Source: Brachypodius melanocephalos (taxonomy: Eukaryota > Chordata > Aves > Passeriformes > Pycnonotidae). Taken from it: a stretch of 64,000 nucleotides of DNA. The stretch covers positions 1,500,176 to 1,564,175 of the forward strand of contig VZSR01002364.1 in assembly GCA_013398615.1 (NCBI GenBank), given 5' to 3'. The translations under genes and the position numbers were made by a program. The notes beneath the pieces are model-generated. The model was not told the DNA's origin, made no database searches, and saw nothing but the letters and a program-made list of their open reading frames with translations. Shown in pieces: positions 62,321-64,000 of the stretch; position 1 is the first letter of the stretch; the number at the start of each line of letters is the position of its first letter.

Positions 62321-64000
62321 GCAAGGGAATGGTAAGCTAATGAAATGGTTCTGGCAATGGGTCTCCAGGGGGCAGCTGTAATCTCCGGCATCCCTGGAAG
62401 AGGAAGGTTTCAGATGGATCCCATTATGCTCTGCAAGTATATCCCCAAAATCTAACTCAGTTGTATCATCTCAGTCATGGAAAATTCTGGCCATCTGGAG
62501 CCTCGATTTTGTACTTTTAAAGAAAAGAGTTGTATAGTTTGACTTCTTCAGGGGAATGTAGCCAAAATATGGTGCAGAACTTGATTTTTACCCTACCTTC
62601 TACTAAAAAGTGTTTCCTAATGCTTATAAAAGATGTCATGGTGACCTGTGGGTTTTATTGTGCTAGTCAAAATGATTTCTTCTGATGATAAAGGCAGGAG
62701 AAGGCTGAGTAACAGCTTGTATTAGAGAATGGAAGGCAGCAGGGCCTTATAAAGAGGGTAGCATGCGAAGTTTTGAAGTGGATGCTGCTAATAGAAATGC
62801 ACCTTTTCATATCTTCTGTGCTCTCAGAAGCAAAGCAATATCAAAGAGCAGGACAGCAAGAGATGACTTATTGAAAAATAAATCATGGGTGAAATTTCGA
62901 GCCCTGACTTGGGTGAGAGCAGCATTTCACACATGCTGATCCCGGCGCGGGGTGTCCTGGGTGGAGGTTGCTGCATACCAATGCTCCCTGCTCCTTCCAG
63001 CACCACACAGAAGGAGTCACTGCAGGGAGTGGCAGCTCTGCCTGTCTAGTGAGATGAGGCAAACAGGAGTGGCAGAGTGAGCAGGGACTCAAATGGGAGA
63101 GAGTAAGCAATATCCAGGTGTTAATTGGTAATATAACCCCATCTATTTTTCTTCTACTGGTTGTCAACTCTATGACATGAGCAAGCCTACATAAAGAAGT
63201 TGCCTTTTAGAGGCAGAAGATTATTATTTCACTACAGCATGAAAAGGTGATTTAGCAAAGAGAAACCCTAGTTCACAGTTTGGTCTTGTTTGTCCTTAGA
63301 ACAATTCACTGTAGCTGATAGAAATACGTAAGTTACGGCAGTGAGAAATGTTACTGTGGTCTCCTCCCACACTGTCACTGAAGGTTCTGAAAGCCCTGTG
63401 AGCGTGAGGCATCATCTCTTACAAAAACGTTTTCTGAAGTATGTTTATTTTTTTACCACTACCATCTAGGTCTCAGTCTATTAATCCACATAAAATATGT
63501 ATTATGGCCATGTGACTTAATCTCCTGTATCCCCAGGTGTTTATTGCTGTCGGTATCTGATAACCTGTGGTAATAAAGTAAAAAATATTTTCAAGATTTG
63601 ACCCTTAGTGGTGTTTTTTAATAATGTGAGTATACATATACATACGTACAAAGTTTTCTTATCTCATGCTGTATATTTCAACCTGCGTGAAGTCACATTA
63701 CAGAGCTTCCCCCTGTTACCATCAATACCTGGGAGTGAGCCAGGAGCCAGGGGCAAAAGTGAATTTTCACATTTCCCAGGTATGGTTCGTTGGAGAAAGC
63801 AGCTCTGTTGCTTTCTTGTGCCTTTGCTCATCTGTCATTGTGGCAATGCATAATGACATTTCAAACTGCTAGCATGGAAATAAGATAAAAAGTGTTTGGG
63901 ACAACTGGGAAATTTCATTTAGACAGAATGTCAGACCCTAGTCTCCAGTGAAAATACTGTAGGTTTACCATGTCCAGCTTTGCGATATCATTTGATGTGA
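62321..64000. other. Downstream MPPED2 intron, block 6
   Basis: No exon or classifiable repeat recognised up to the end of the window. The segment 62.9-63.1 kb is GC-richer; the rest is AT-rich. Confidence 0.6.

Noticed and set aside
62167..62391. 74-codon minus-strand frame crossing the gap
   Set aside because: About half of it is undetermined N sequence, so the open frame has no meaning.
39246..64000. Search for the next MPPED2 exon (TPWFNGW, THGPPLG and related motifs)
   Set aside because: No segment with these motifs was seen on the + strand, although a short exon could lie in the gap or have been missed by eye; a tblastn search would decide.

Overview
The window is ordinary vertebrate nuclear DNA, almost certainly from a bird and probably a neoavian or songbird-type genome. 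It is A+T-rich, largely non-coding, full of decayed retroelements, and has coding sequence only in short exons with GT/AG splice borders. The bird assignment rests on two CR1 LINE 3' ends of avian type, two LTRs that resemble endogenous-retrovirus LTR families I know from bird genomes, and the protein similarity of the exons. I see no bacterial genes, operon or CRISPR array.

The one gene I can support is MPPED2 (metallophosphoesterase domain containing 2) on the + strand. Two internal coding exons are present, at 18929-19110 and 39020-39245. They join in frame (phase 1 at the junction) and encode about residues 43-179 of a roughly 294-residue protein, including the DxH, GD and GNHE metal-site motifs. 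The first coding exon (about 42 residues) and the C-terminal exons (about 115 residues) were not found, so the gene should run off both ends and nearly the whole window is MPPED2 intron.

Layout. 1-18928: upstream intron, with a G-quadruplex-type G-run cluster near 6.93 kb and an LTR at 17811-18514 that ends about 0.4 kb before the first exon. 18929-19110: exon. 19111-39019: a 19.9 kb intron with a CpG-dense patch at about 32.8-33.1 kb, a GC-rich island at about 36.2-36.7 kb and small tandem repeats. 39020-39245: exon. 39246-64000: downstream intron, with a pure 56-base A run, an LTR at about 46.39-46.74 kb, a 40-bp x3 minisatellite at 50.6 kb, a CR1-rich stretch at 51.3-57.9 kb and a 105-base assembly gap at 62216-62320.

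I did not find a previously undescribed system. The points most worth checking are the CpG-dense intronic patch as a possible internal promoter or enhancer, the LTR just upstream of a coding exon, the unusual poly(A) run, the old CR1 with a decayed reverse-transcriptase core, and several AT-rich stretches that may be conserved regulatory DNA, since MPPED2 lies near PAX6 in vertebrates. All family assignments are from recognition of the sequence by eye; no alignment was run.
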